From Prochlorococcus marinus XMU1411 (GTDB taxonomy: Bacteria; Cyanobacteriota; Cyanobacteriia; PCC-6307; Cyanobiaceae), in NCBI RefSeq assembly GCF_017696075.1, contig NZ_JAAORI010000006.1, positions 62,001 to 126,000 on the forward strand: a DNA stretch of 64,000 bases. The letters are read 5' to 3'. Each line of letters begins with the position of its first letter. Within the stretch, counting starts at the first letter, position 1. Made by a program: the position numbers and the translations under genes. Positions 29,683-40,661 of this stretch are shown here, piece by piece. Under the pieces are notes generated by a model. It saw only the letters and a program-made list of their open reading frames with translations, was not told the origin of the DNA and did no database searches.

Positions 29683-30638
29683 TCGGGCTGTGGCTCGATA
29701 GCACCTTCACCAAGACAAGTTAATAATCCACAAACACCTGCAAACTTAATGCAATCTTCTGTCTCTAGTTTATTTGAAGGGTAGCCAGAAGAAATTAATT
29801 TTGAAATTAAGCCAGCTAGAAAAGCATCTCCTGCCCCAGTTGTATCAACAATTTTTTGTGAAGTAGGGGTTTCGGTAATTCCCTGCAATCCACTGATATA
29901 CCAAGAAACGGGATGTTCCCCATCAGTTATTATTACATCTGGTCTATTAGACAATTGTTGAGAAATTAGTAAGGGATTTTCATCCTCAAAAAATAAAGTT
30001 GCTTCTTCCTTAGCAAGTTTTAAAACATTAGCATGATTTAAAAATTTCTTGATTAAATTAACTCTAGCCGCTTTACTAATTTCTGATGAAAAACTTGAAT
30101 GATCCCAAAAGACCTCTCTCCAATTCAAATCAATAACTACTTTGACTTCCAATTTTTTAGCCTGTTCAATAAGAAAAAAAATAGTCTCTGCTGATATTGG
30201 TGATGATAACAAGATCGTTCCTGTAACCAAATATTTTGTTTCTAGAAAAGATTTCTGCAAATTTAAAATTTCTTTTTCGATTAATTTCTTACTAAGAACT
30301 TCGTCTGCAAAGAATGAATGAGAACTTTCCTCAAAGCCTGAAAAAAAACGATCTCCAAATTGATCTCTATCTACATTAACCAAGCGAGTAGATGAATCAT
30401 CATATAATTGCAAGAAATCTAAATTAACTTCCAATTCATTAAATTGCCTAATAAATTTTTTTCCATAATCATCACTCCCCAAACTTCCTATAAATGTTGA
30501 ATCTATTTTTAATTTTCTTAATGCACAAGCAACATTAGCTGGAGCACCTCCCAAAAAATCTGTAAATCCTTGATTTGATTTATTTCTGATTCTGTCTATT
30601 AAAGCCTCTCCAATGCATATGACCTTTTTCCTTTTCAT
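29640..30638 (-). CDS. PfkB family carbohydrate kinase (probable fructokinase)
   Basis: A 332-residue ribokinase-fold enzyme. The N-terminal sugar-binding motif FLGGAPANVACALRKL (28-43) and the C-terminal catalytic motif DTTGAGDAFLAGL (with the Asp base) are intact. Of the family, it looks most like fructokinases (GEALIDRI, GSLGSDDYGKKF), but the sugar is not proved by sequence. It would act in the cytosol, perhaps on fructose from sucrose or on another free sugar. It overlaps tsaE tail to tail. Confidence 0.88.
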   Translation of the reverse strand: MKRKKVICIGEALIDRIRNKSNQGFTDFLGGAPANVACALRKLKIDSTFIGSLGSDDYGKKFIRQFNELEVNLDFLQLYDDSSTRLVNVDRDQFGDRFFSGFEESSHSFFADEVLSKKLIEKEILNLQKSFLETKYLVTGTILLSSPISAETIFFLIEQAKKLEVKVVIDLNWREVFWDHSSFSSEISKAARVNLIKKFLNHANVLKLAKEEATLFFEDENPLLISQQLSNRPDVIITDGEHPVSWYISGLQGITETPTSQKIVDTTGAGDAFLAGLISKLISSGYPSNKLETEDCIKFAGVCGLLTCLGEGAIEPQPDYEKVNKFLGSLIS

Positions 30639-30727
30639 AAAATGAACTATTTTACTTAACTAAGAATAATTTATTAAAAACGAATAATTTTTTTTTGAAT
30701 TAAAGTTTAATTAAAAACATATTCATC

Positions 30728-31642
30728 GTGTCTTTAAATAAATCTGAAACTTGGAAGTGGAAAAATTGGGAAATTTCATGGTCTTTATCAAAAGAATCTA
30801 CTTCTGAAAAAAATATTAAAATTTTATTAGTTCATGGATTTGGAGCATCAAAAAACCACTGGAGACATAATCAAGATTTTCTTGGTAAATTTTCTAACTG
30901 CTACGCAATTGACTTATTAGGATTTGGAGAAAGCAGTCAGCCTAGTGCTTTATTAAATTACGAAGCTGATAAAGAAAACTCAATTAAATATTCATTTGAC
31001 TTATGGGGTAGTCAGATATCAGCATTTTGTGAAGAGGTAATAAAATCTCCTATTTACTTAGTTGGAAACTCAATTGGTGGTGTTATTGCATTGAAAGCTG
31101 CTGAAATTCTCAAAGATAAATGTAAGGGAGTGATTTTGATTGATTGCGCACAAAGAACTATGGATGATAAACGTTTAAAAAAAAGTGATATATTAATGAA
31201 TCTACTTAGACCCGTTCTTAAAACGATAGTAAGACAAAGAATAATTAGTAACACACTTTTTACGAGAGCTGCCAATCCAAAAGTTATTAAGAAAATACTT
31301 GAACAAGCTTACCCGTCCAAAAAAAATATCGATGAAGAGTTAATTGAAATATTATATCAACCCTCACAAAGACAAAACTCCAAAGAAGCATTTCGTGGCT
31401 TTATTAACTTATTTGATGACTATCTCGCTACAGATCTTTTTGATAAAATTGAACCTCCCATCCAATTGATTTGGGGAGAAAAAGATCCTTGGGAATCCTT
31501 AGGTGAAGCTAAAGAGTGGAAGAAAAAATTCACGAATATAAAGCGGTTAGATATTATCGAAGGTGCTGGACATTGTCCGCACGATGAAGAACCTGAAAAA
31601 ACAAATCAGTTAATTCTTGAATTTATTCAAGAAACAAAATAG
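30728..31642 (+). CDS. Alpha/beta hydrolase family protein (paralogue of 2266-3165)
   Basis: A 304-residue protein with HGFGASKNHWR (36-46), nucleophile elbow GNSIGG (Ser115), Asp253 in GEKDPWES and His282 in GAGHCPHDEEPE, the same pattern as the hydrolase at 2266-3165. The start is GTG; no ATG precedes it in frame. The substrate is unknown, and a pheophytinase-like or epoxide-hydrolase-like role is possible. It overlaps the convergent sigma factor gene by 16 bases. Confidence 0.86.
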   Translation: MSLNKSETWKWKNWEISWSLSKESTSEKNIKILLVHGFGASKNHWRHNQDFLGKFSNCYAIDLLGFGESSQPSALLNYEADKENSIKYSFDLWGSQISAFCEEVIKSPIYLVGNSIGGVIALKAAEILKDKCKGVILIDCAQRTMDDKRLKKSDILMNLLRPVLKTIVRQRIISNTLFTRAANPKVIKKILEQAYPSKKNIDEELIEILYQPSQRQNSKEAFRGFINLFDDYLATDLFDKIEPPIQLIWGEKDPWESLGEAKEWKKKFTNIKRLDIIEGAGHCPHDEEPEKTNQLILEFIQETK

Positions 31643-32661
31643 GCTTCTACGTTATCACTAAGTCTTCTCAAACCTCTGAGTCCATCTCTTTCTAGATTTC
31701 TAACTCGGTCCCTACTTATTCCAAGTACCCTACCTATACCTGTAAGAGACATTGGTTCATCACCATCCATCCCATATCTCATTCTTAAAACTCTACATTG
31801 GAGATCTGGTAATTGATGCAAAAGAGAATGAAGATCTCCTCTCATACAATCCATCTCTATCTGTTCGTCTGGCAAGTCCTCACCACCTGCTAGTAAATCT
31901 AATAAGACAGTATCTTCACCATCTCCAACTTTTGTTTCAAGACTAACTGGCTGCCCTGCCTTGCACATCAAATCTTTTACATCATCTTCAGGAAGCTCTA
32001 CATATTTAGCAAGTTCACTAACTGTAGGAGTCCTAGACATTTCTTGACTCAACTCTCTTTGACCTTTTTTTAATTTATTTAACATCTCGGTTATGTGAAT
32101 TGGTAACCTTATTGCCCTGCTTTTTTCCGCTATTGCTCTAGTAATACCTTGTCTAATCCACCAGTATGCATATGTAGAAAACTTATAACCTCTTGCGGGA
32201 TCAAATTTTTCTACACCCCTTACTAATCCTATAGTTCCTTCTTGTATTAAATCTAATAATTCCATGTTTCTTTTTGTATATTTTTTTGCAACACTAACCA
32301 CTAATCTTAAATTAGCTGCGACCATCCGTTCTTTAGCCCTCTGACCAGCTCTCAATCTTTTTTTGATTACGGAAGTAGATAAATTTAATTTATTTGATAA
32401 TTCCTCTATAGTTGGTTTATCTCCTGTTAATTCAATAATTTCTAATTCTGCTCTTTCGACTTGCATATATTCTTGCACCTGTCTTCCAAGCGTAATTTCC
32501 TGCTCATGAGAAAGAAGTGGAACTCTGCCGATATCCCTTAAATAGGATCTGACAAGGTCGACATCATTAGAGGCTTTTAAACTTGATATTGTCGCTAGTT
32601 TATTCTCACTTAATGTTTCAGAAGACATGAAAGTTGAATGTTGTTTTGTAAACAATACCAT
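31627..32661 (-). CDS. RNA polymerase sigma factor, RpoD/SigA family, group 2
   Basis: A 344-residue sigma-70 factor with regions 1.2 (DLVRSYLRDIGRVPLLSHEQE), 2 (LLDLIQEGTIGLVRGVEKFD and YKFSTYAYWWIRQ), 3 and 4 (the helix-turn-helix LTGIGRVLGISRDRVRNLE). It lacks the long acidic region 1.1 of the primary sigma factor, so it is a group 2, probably stress- or light-related factor. Two starts are possible, Met1 (32661) or Met12 (32628). A 12-mer found twice upstream of rpaB lies at 32696-32707. Confidence 0.92.
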   Translation of the reverse strand: MVLFTKQHSTFMSSETLSENKLATISSLKASNDVDLVRSYLRDIGRVPLLSHEQEITLGRQVQEYMQVERAELEIIELTGDKPTIEELSNKLNLSTSVIKKRLRAGQRAKERMVAANLRLVVSVAKKYTKRNMELLDLIQEGTIGLVRGVEKFDPARGYKFSTYAYWWIRQGITRAIAEKSRAIRLPIHITEMLNKLKKGQRELSQEMSRTPTVSELAKYVELPEDDVKDLMCKAGQPVSLETKVGDGEDTVLLDLLAGGEDLPDEQIEMDCMRGDLHSLLHQLPDLQCRVLRMRYGMDGDEPMSLTGIGRVLGISRDRVRNLERDGLRGLRRLSDNVEAYFVS

Positions 32662-32695
32662 TAAGAATTGTAAAGTTAAACAAAAAAATCCACAA

Positions 32696-32707
32696 ATTTA
32701 CAAAAAT
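32696..32707. promoter_or_regulatory. 12-mer shared with the rpaB upstream region
   Basis: ATTTACAAAAAT lies 35 bases upstream of the sigma factor start codon, identical and in the same orientation to two copies upstream of rpaB (24218 and 24275). A near copy in the glgP coding region shows that related words also arise by chance in this A+T-rich DNA, so the link is tentative. Confidence 0.3.
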
Positions 32708-32734
32708 GAGTACAACTACCTAGTCAATTTTAGT

Positions 32735-34135
32735 TTAAGAAGAACTTAACAGCCATTTTGCTGTACTTAGATAAATAAATACACCTGCAATATCAGTGAC
32801 AGTTGTTATAAAAGGAGAGGACATTAAAGCTGGGTCTAATCTCATTTTATGAAACAACAAAGGGAGGATAGCTCCAGTAGTTGCAGCTAAAGTCGTTATA
32901 GAAATTAAACTTATCCCTACCGCAGAGGCTATTAAATAGCCTTCTCCTTGCCACCAAGCGAAAGGAAATACCACAAGCATCATCAAAATACCCAAAAGAG
33001 CTCCAGTTACGGCCTCTTTAAAAACTGCTTTTATAGCTCCAAGAGACTTTAATTTTTGAGTACTTAAACCTCTTATAACGACAGTTGAACTTTGAGCCCC
33101 AACATTTCCACCAGTGCCTATGAGCAAAGGAATAAATGCAGCAAGCAAAACTATTTCTCTTAAAATTTGATCATTCATCGCTATAACTTTTGTAGTCAAA
33201 CCATTGGCTAAAACTAAAATTAATAACCATAATATTCTTCTTCGAGCCATCGTAAACAAACTACTTTGAAAATAATCATCTTCATCTCCAGATTGAACTG
33301 CTCCCGCTGCATAAATATCTCTTGTTGCTTCTTGCTCTATGACATCAATTAAATCATCGACAGTTACTATCCCAACAAGTCTTTTTTCTTTGTCAACAAC
33401 TGGAAGCGCTAAGAAATCATATCTTTGTATTGCTCTTGCTACCTCTTCTTGATTCGTATTCGTAGAAATATTTACCACATCTTTTGTCATAACATCTCCA
33501 ATTGGCTTAGATGGATCAGCAGTTACAAGATCTCTTAAAGAGAGAATACCAGTCAAATGTCTTTCTTTATCCGTAACATATAGGCTGTAAATCGTCTCTG
33601 TAAAAGGAGCTCTCTTTCGGACTAAAGAAAGAGCCTCAGCTGCCGTTTGCATCTCTTTAAGGTCTATAAATTCAGTTGTCATTAATCTTCCAGCAGTTTC
33701 AGGCTCATAACCTAGTAATTCAGCTGTTACTTTCCTTTCCCCAGGGCTTAGAGCAGACAAAAATTTTCTTACAACTTTTGCAGGTAATTCATCAAATAGT
33801 TGAACCCTATCATCAGGAGACATTTTCTCTACTATTTCCAAAACTTCTCCCGAACGAAGTCTGTCTAATAAAGTTTGCTGAACTATTGGATCTAAATATT
33901 CATAAACTTCAATTGCCTCATTTTTCTTTAACAATCGAAATGCCAATGCCTGCAATATTAATGGAAGGCTGCCAATTGCATCTGCAATATCAACTGGTTG
34001 GGAAGGCTCTAAAAGTAATTTTGCCTCATCATAATTTCCAGCGACGAGTAATTCTTCAAGTTGAATAGTAATATTTTCTCTAGTACTTAGATCTGAAGAT
34101 AATGATGCAATCTTTTCAAGATTATTTTCATTCAT
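32735..34135 (-). CDS. mgtE: Magnesium transporter MgtE
   Basis: A 466-residue Mg2+ channel. The N-terminal helical MgtE_N domain (about 35-135) is followed by two CBS domains (about 140-265) and a membrane domain of five helices (about 290-466) with the family stretch GGNVGAQSSTVVIRGLS in its first half. Mg2+ binding to the cytosolic parts closes the pore. It is the last gene of the gyrB run, 43 bases after the distal crcB gene. No Mg2+ riboswitch is visible in that short gap. Confidence 0.96.
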   Translation of the reverse strand: MNENNLEKIASLSSDLSTRENITIQLEELLVAGNYDEAKLLLEPSQPVDIADAIGSLPLILQALAFRLLKKNEAIEVYEYLDPIVQQTLLDRLRSGEVLEIVEKMSPDDRVQLFDELPAKVVRKFLSALSPGERKVTAELLGYEPETAGRLMTTEFIDLKEMQTAAEALSLVRKRAPFTETIYSLYVTDKERHLTGILSLRDLVTADPSKPIGDVMTKDVVNISTNTNQEEVARAIQRYDFLALPVVDKEKRLVGIVTVDDLIDVIEQEATRDIYAAGAVQSGDEDDYFQSSLFTMARRRILWLLILVLANGLTTKVIAMNDQILREIVLLAAFIPLLIGTGGNVGAQSSTVVIRGLSTQKLKSLGAIKAVFKEAVTGALLGILMMLVVFPFAWWQGEGYLIASAVGISLISITTLAATTGAILPLLFHKMRLDPALMSSPFITTVTDIAGVFIYLSTAKWLLSSS

Positions 34136-34178
34136 AAATATAATCCCTTGTCAAAGTAACAAAACCATTATATGAAAT

Positions 34179-34508
34179 CTAATTAATTTTTCTACTTATC
34201 CAATAGCCGAAACACATTGTTAGTAAGTTTATAATAATAATCAAATTAAAAAATATTATAAATTTGATCAAACCTCCTTGAATAAAAACTTGATACAAAA
34301 AAAATATAAATCCGCTAAAGGACGTAAAACACGAAAAAAAACCACTTAACAAAATTTTTTCTTTCGCGTAACTTAATCTTTTTGCAATAACAAATCCAAA
34401 AAGTAATGATCCAATTATTGAAACAATAAAATTATTATTAATAAAAATCCTGAAAAAACTGGCTAAAAAACAAGCTAAAAGAATATAGATATAACTTTTT
34501 TTTTTCAT
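34179..34508 (-). CDS. crcB: CrcB/FEX family fluoride exporter, second copy
   Basis: A small four-helix membrane protein of 109 residues. The family motif GxFTTFSTF appears as GFFSCFTSFSGF, and an Arg follows the first helix (SFFRIF). I chose ATG at 34508 in place of the longer frame starting at 34547, because it overlaps the stop of the upstream crcB gene in an ATGA and gives the normal N-terminus. Fluoride channels are dual-topology dimers; two diverged copies side by side suggest a heterodimer. Confidence 0.85.
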   Translation of the reverse strand: MKKKSYIYILLACFLASFFRIFINNNFIVSIIGSLLFGFVIAKRLSYAKEKILLSGFFSCFTSFSGFIFFLYQVFIQGGLIKFIIFFNLIIIINLLTMCFGYWISRKIN

Positions 34509-34873
34509 GTTATAATTTGCACCAAATAATAACCTAAATAAAAGCAAAAAAAGGAAACTATTATTACCTCAAAATAGTGAAAAAATAAACGAAATAATTT
34601 CCTCTTCTTTAATAAAATAAATAGTTGATATATAAAAGAAGAAAATGTGCTAAAACATCCTAAAAAACCAGTATAAAATAAAAATAATATCTTATTATTT
34701 ACAAAATTAAATGCTACTAAAATTCCCAAAAAAAAGGATGATAGAAAATTGACTATGGAAGTATTTTGAATATCAAATCCTATATTAATTTTTAAATGTT
34801 TTTGTATAAATATCCTTGTTATTAATCCAAAAGTACTCCCAAATAAAATAATAATAATTGAGGTAAAATCCAA
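34505..34873 (-). CDS. crcB: CrcB/FEX family fluoride exporter, first copy
   Basis: A 122-residue protein with four hydrophobic helices, the N-terminal GSTFGLITRIFIQ motif (equivalent to GGxxGAxxRY) and GCFSTFSSFIYQ, the conserved Phe-box of fluoride channels. It would expel F- at the plasma membrane. It is followed by the diverged second copy with an ATGA overlap and starts 3 bases after the SH3 gene stop. No fluoride riboswitch is visible, and there is no room for one. Confidence 0.88.
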   Translation of the reverse strand: MDFTSIIIILFGSTFGLITRIFIQKHLKINIGFDIQNTSIVNFLSSFFLGILVAFNFVNNKILFLFYTGFLGCFSTFSSFIYQLFILLKKRKLFRLFFHYFEVIIVSFFCFYLGYYLVQIIT

Positions 34874-34876
34874 GAT

Positions 34877-37170
<2,294 letters not shown>

Positions 37171-37193
37171 TTAATATAAAAAAAATATTAAAA

Positions 37194-37217
37194 CTTTTAA
37201 AATGTTATTTTTAAAAG
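37194..37217. repeat. 9-bp inverted repeat upstream of gyrB
   Basis: CTTTTAAAA (37194-37202) and TTTTAAAAG (37209-37217) are perfect reverse complements with a 6-base gap, 24 bases upstream of the gyrB start. A second short inverted repeat, TTAATAT-N7-ATATTAA, lies between it and the start codon. Both are pure A+T apart from the end base, so chance is quite possible. Confidence 0.25.
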
Positions 37218-37321
37218 GTCTTTCATTAAACTTACCACTGCAATAAGAGAAAGGCTCGAAGTCTATGGAAAATTTAATTTCTTTCATTATATAGCGAATA
37301 GATTTTTCTTCAGAAATTAAT

Positions 37322-38221
37322 ATGTCTTCTTATCAACCTCATGTAATAGTTTTAATTGGGCCCACTGCAAGTGGTAAAACTGAATTAGCTATTCAAATTG
37401 CAGAATATTTTAAAACTCGAATTCACAATATAGATTCAAGACAAATCTATAAGTCTATGGATATAGGAACAGCCAAACCATCTGAAAATCAGCAAAAAAA
37501 AATAAAGCATTACTTAATAGATATTGAAGAACCGATTAACCCAATTAATGTTAAAAAATTTCAAGAAATTGCTCAAAAATCAATCAACAGAGAAATTAAA
37601 CAAAAAAATTTACCCTTTCTTGTTGGAGGAAGTGGTTTGTATATGAATTCAATCACAAAAGGTTTTTTTGTACCCAATGTCCCTCCTCAAAATCATTTGA
37701 GAAGTCAATTAGAAGAACTTGGTCAAAAAAAATGTTGGGAAATTTTAAAGAATTGCGATCCAATATCAACAAAAAAAATCAATTTTGCTGATCACATTAG
37801 AACAATAAGAGCTTTAGAAGTCTTTTATGTAACTGGTAAACCCTTATCAAAGCAAAAAGTTCAAAAACCTCCAAACTGGAAAATACTAGAACTTGGATTA
37901 GACAGAGAAAATTTAAAAGAAAGAATTTTAGAAAGAACAAAAAATATGTTTTCTTCAGGAATTCTTGAAGAGACGAAATACCTTATTGATAGATATGGGG
38001 CTGATTTATCAATCCTAGAGACTATTGGTTACCGTGAAGCTAAAGAGGTCTTAAATAACCGTATAACAATTAATAAAGCGATTGAGCTCACTACCACAAA
38101 AACTATCCAATTTGCTAAAAGACAAAAAACATGGTTTCGTAATAAAAATAATCCTCATTGGCTTAATAACAAAAACCTGCTAAAAGATGCAATAATTAAA
38201 ATAGAGTCTTTTTTAGGCTAA
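37322..38221 (+). CDS. miaA: tRNA dimethylallyltransferase MiaA
   Basis: A 299-residue enzyme that adds a dimethylallyl group to A37 of tRNAs reading UNN codons. Walker A GPTASGKT lies at 13-20, with [16 protein letters not shown] and [14 protein letters not shown], all typical. The length is normal. It is divergent from gyrB across 151 bases and followed by infC after 53 bases. Confidence 0.97.
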   Translation: MSSYQPHVIVLIGPTASGKTELAIQIAEYFKTRIHNIDSRQIYKSMDIGTAKPSENQQKKIKHYLIDIEEPINPINVKKFQEIAQKSINREIKQKNLPFLVGGSGLYMNSITKGFFVPNVPPQNHLRSQLEELGQKKCWEILKNCDPISTKKINFADHIRTIRALEVFYVTGKPLSKQKVQKPPNWKILELGLDRENLKERILERTKNMFSSGILEETKYLIDRYGADLSILETIGYREAKEVLNNRITINKAIELTTTKTIQFAKRQKTWFRNKNNPHWLNNKNLLKDAIIKIESFLG

Positions 38222-38274
38222 TTTTTAAAATAATAGATTTGTTCATCATCCAAGCAATTTATCAAACAAACTGA

Positions 38275-38847
38275 ATGCCACCACGCCCACGCTTTGACCG
38301 CCGCGCTCCAGTAAGAGAGCTCCCAAATATTAATGAGAGAATAAAATATCCCCAGTTGAGAGTCGTTGATTCAGATGGGAAACAATTAGGGGTCATTGAT
38401 AGGTTGAAAGCATTAGAAATAGCCTCTCAAAGGGAATTAGATTTAGTTTTGGTAAGCGAAAAAGCAAATCCTCCCGTTTGCAGAATCATGGACTATGGAA
38501 AATATAAATTTGAACAAGAAAAGAAAGCAAAAGAAGCAAGAAAAAAATCTCATCAAACAGAAGTTAAAGAAGTAAAGATGAGGTATAAAATTGACAAACA
38601 TGATTATGATGTACGAATAGGTCAAGCTACTAAATTTCTAAAAGCTGGAGATAAAGTAAAATGCACTGTAATTTTTAGAGGTAGAGAAATTCAGCATTCA
38701 AATTTAGCTGAAACTCTCCTTCTAAAAATGGCTAATGATTTAGAAGAGCAATCAGAAGTACAACAAAAGCCAAAAAGAGAAGGGAGAAACATGATTATGT
38801 TTTTAAGCCCTAGAAAAACTCCTTTGATTAAAAAAGAAGTAGAGTGA
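38275..38847 (+). CDS. infC: Translation initiation factor IF-3
   Basis: A 190-residue two-domain initiation factor that checks start codon pairing on the 30S subunit. The N-terminal domain has [20 protein letters not shown] and the lysine-rich linker [15 protein letters not shown] leads to the C-terminal domain ([20 protein letters not shown]). The ATG start is used here, whereas E. coli infC uses AUU. The L35 and L20 genes that often follow infC are not adjacent; a GntR-type regulator comes next. Confidence 0.96.
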   Translation: MPPRPRFDRRAPVRELPNINERIKYPQLRVVDSDGKQLGVIDRLKALEIASQRELDLVLVSEKANPPVCRIMDYGKYKFEQEKKAKEARKKSHQTEVKEVKMRYKIDKHDYDVRIGQATKFLKAGDKVKCTVIFRGREIQHSNLAETLLLKMANDLEEQSEVQQKPKREGRNMIMFLSPRKTPLIKKEVE

Positions 38848-38868
38848 TTAATAATTACGTAAAAACTA

Positions 38869-38888
38869 TGACAAATGTTAAAGTGTCA
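38869..38888. promoter_or_regulatory. Candidate operator upstream of the GntR-type regulator
   Basis: TGACA (38869-38873) and TGTCA (38884-38888) form an inverted repeat with a 10-base gap, 37 bases upstream of the regulator's GTG start. GntR regulators often bind such dyads and repress themselves. This is short enough to be chance. Confidence 0.3.
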
Positions 38889-38925
38889 CTACGGTTAAAA
38901 ATTAATTAGTCAGGATTTTTCTAAA

Positions 38926-39912
38926 GTGAGATTCCATATTCAACAAGAAAGTGATATCCCAGCATCAACACAACTATATAATCAAATTTGCTTTGCAATA
39001 GCAGCACGACATTATCCTCCAGGTCACAGACTTCCCAGCACAAGGCAACTTGCAATGCAAACTGGACTCCATCGAAACACTATAAGCAAAGTTTATCGAC
39101 AACTTGAAATAGATGGAGTTGTTGAAGCTATAGCTGGATCAGGTATCTATGTGCGAGATAATCTTACTAAAAAGGACTTTAAAAAATCAGTTTACTCAAA
39201 AGATAAAATCAGTAAAATACCGGATCAAGAAGCAAAAAAGGCTATTGATCAATTTATAAATCTTGGTTGTACCCTACAAGAAACAAGAGAAATATTAACC
39301 AATGAAATTGATTGGCGAATTAAATGTGGCACAAGAATTATAGTTAGCACTCCTAGAGAAGATATAGGAGCCTCTATGCTTATAGCAGAAGACCTCTCCC
39401 CAAAAGTTAATGTTCCAGTAGAAGTTGTCCCTATGGAGGAATTAGAAAAAGTTTTGAGTAATTCAAATAATGGTACTATTGTAACTAGCAGATATTTTTT
39501 ACAACCTCTAGAAAAAGTCGCCAAACAACATGGGGTTCGTGCTATCGCAGTTGACTTGAGCGACTTTCAAAAAGAATTAAAAATTCTCAAAGAACTTAAT
39601 GCTGGCAGTTGTGTAGGTATTGTTAGCATTAGTCCTGGTTTATTGAGGGCAGCAGAAGTTATCATTCATAGCATGCGTGGCAGTGAATTAATGCTTATGA
39701 CGGCAATCTCAGATAATAAAAGCAGATTACTTTCACTTTTAAAAGCTTCAAATCACGTAGTATGTGATGGGCCTAGTTTGTCAGTTGTAGAAAATACATT
39801 ATTAAAAAATCGGTCGCAAATTATGAGATTACCTAAAATAGTTTGCTCTAAGAATTATCTAAGTCTCGAAACAATAAGTCAACTAAAAAAAGAAATTGGA
39901 GTTATTAATTAG
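38926..39912 (+). CDS. GntR family transcriptional regulator with long C-terminal domain
   Basis: A 328-residue protein starting with GTG. The N-terminal winged helix (about 1-75) is GntR-type: RHYPPGHRLPSTRQLAMQTG followed by LHRNTISKVYRQLEIDGVVE. The remaining ~220 residues are not the short C-terminus of YtrA regulators nor an aminotransferase domain (no PLP lysine motif seen); the alternating strand/helix pattern resembles a ligand-binding Rossmann-like fold. The effector is unknown. cysE follows after 6 bases, suggesting co-transcription and perhaps a link to sulfur or serine metabolism, which is inference. Confidence 0.85.
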   Translation: MRFHIQQESDIPASTQLYNQICFAIAARHYPPGHRLPSTRQLAMQTGLHRNTISKVYRQLEIDGVVEAIAGSGIYVRDNLTKKDFKKSVYSKDKISKIPDQEAKKAIDQFINLGCTLQETREILTNEIDWRIKCGTRIIVSTPREDIGASMLIAEDLSPKVNVPVEVVPMEELEKVLSNSNNGTIVTSRYFLQPLEKVAKQHGVRAIAVDLSDFQKELKILKELNAGSCVGIVSISPGLLRAAEVIIHSMRGSELMLMTAISDNKSRLLSLLKASNHVVCDGPSLSVVENTLLKNRSQIMRLPKIVCSKNYLSLETISQLKKEIGVIN

Positions 39913-39918
39913 ACCAAA

Positions 39919-40653
39919 ATGCTAAAAACTTTTAGATCAGATATAGAAATAATCAAAGAGAGAGATCCTGCTGCTAGAGGAATATTAGAAATTTTTCTTT
40001 GCTATCCTGGCTTTCAATCAATAGTTATTCATAGATTTACTCATAAATTATGGCATTTAAAAATTCCTTTAGTTCCTCGCTTATTAAGTCATTTAAATAG
40101 GCTCGTTACCGGCATTGAGATCCATCCTGGGGCGAAAATTGGTAAAAGGGTTTTCATAGATCATGGCATGGGAGTCGTAATTGGTGAAACTGCTGAGATA
40201 GGCAATAATTGTCTACTTTATCAAGGAGTGACATTAGGAGGGACTGGTAAAAGTCATGGGAAAAGACACCCAACCTTAATGGAGAATGTTGTGGTTGGAG
40301 CTGGTGCAAAAGTTCTTGGCTCCATCACAGTAGGATCTAATACCCGTATTGGGGCTGGTTCGGTGGTAGTTCGTAATGTAGAGGGGAATAGTACTGTGGT
40401 TGGAGTTCCTGGCAGAGTAGTACATCAAAGTGGTGTCAAAATAAATCCATTAGCTCACTCTGCCCTACCGGATGCAGAAGCTAATGTAATAAAAAATTTA
40501 ATGGATAGAATAGATCTGCTTGAAAATGAAATTCTCAAATTACAAAAAACTATACAATGCCTAGCTAACTCAGAATTAATTGATACTTCTAAACTTGGTA
40601 ACGCACAAAATCTTAAAGACAAAGAAATTATAGAATTTCTTGGAGACGATTAA
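39919..40653 (+). CDS. cysE: Serine O-acetyltransferase
   Basis: A 244-residue left-handed beta-helix acyltransferase that makes O-acetylserine, the acceptor for sulfide in cysteine synthesis. An N-terminal helical part with ERDPAARGILEIFLCYPGFQ is followed by hexapeptide repeats including the catalytic stretch GVVIGETAEIGNNCLLYQGV and GGTGKSHGKRHP (His pair). It lies directly after the GntR-type regulator gene and ends 8 bases from the convergent secA. Confidence 0.96.
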   Translation: MLKTFRSDIEIIKERDPAARGILEIFLCYPGFQSIVIHRFTHKLWHLKIPLVPRLLSHLNRLVTGIEIHPGAKIGKRVFIDHGMGVVIGETAEIGNNCLLYQGVTLGGTGKSHGKRHPTLMENVVVGAGAKVLGSITVGSNTRIGAGSVVVRNVEGNSTVVGVPGRVVHQSGVKINPLAHSALPDAEANVIKNLMDRIDLLENEILKLQKTIQCLANSELIDTSKLGNAQNLKDKEIIEFLGDD

Positions 40654-40661
40654 ATCTTGAT

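Noticed and set aside
34136-34178. Mg2+ or fluoride riboswitch before mgtE or crcB
   Set aside because: The gaps are 43 and 3 bases, with no conserved blocks.
34509-34547. Longer start for the second crcB gene
   Set aside because: The extra 13 residues are unlike CrcB N-termini and would overlap the first copy by 43 bases; the ATGA start at 34508 fits better.
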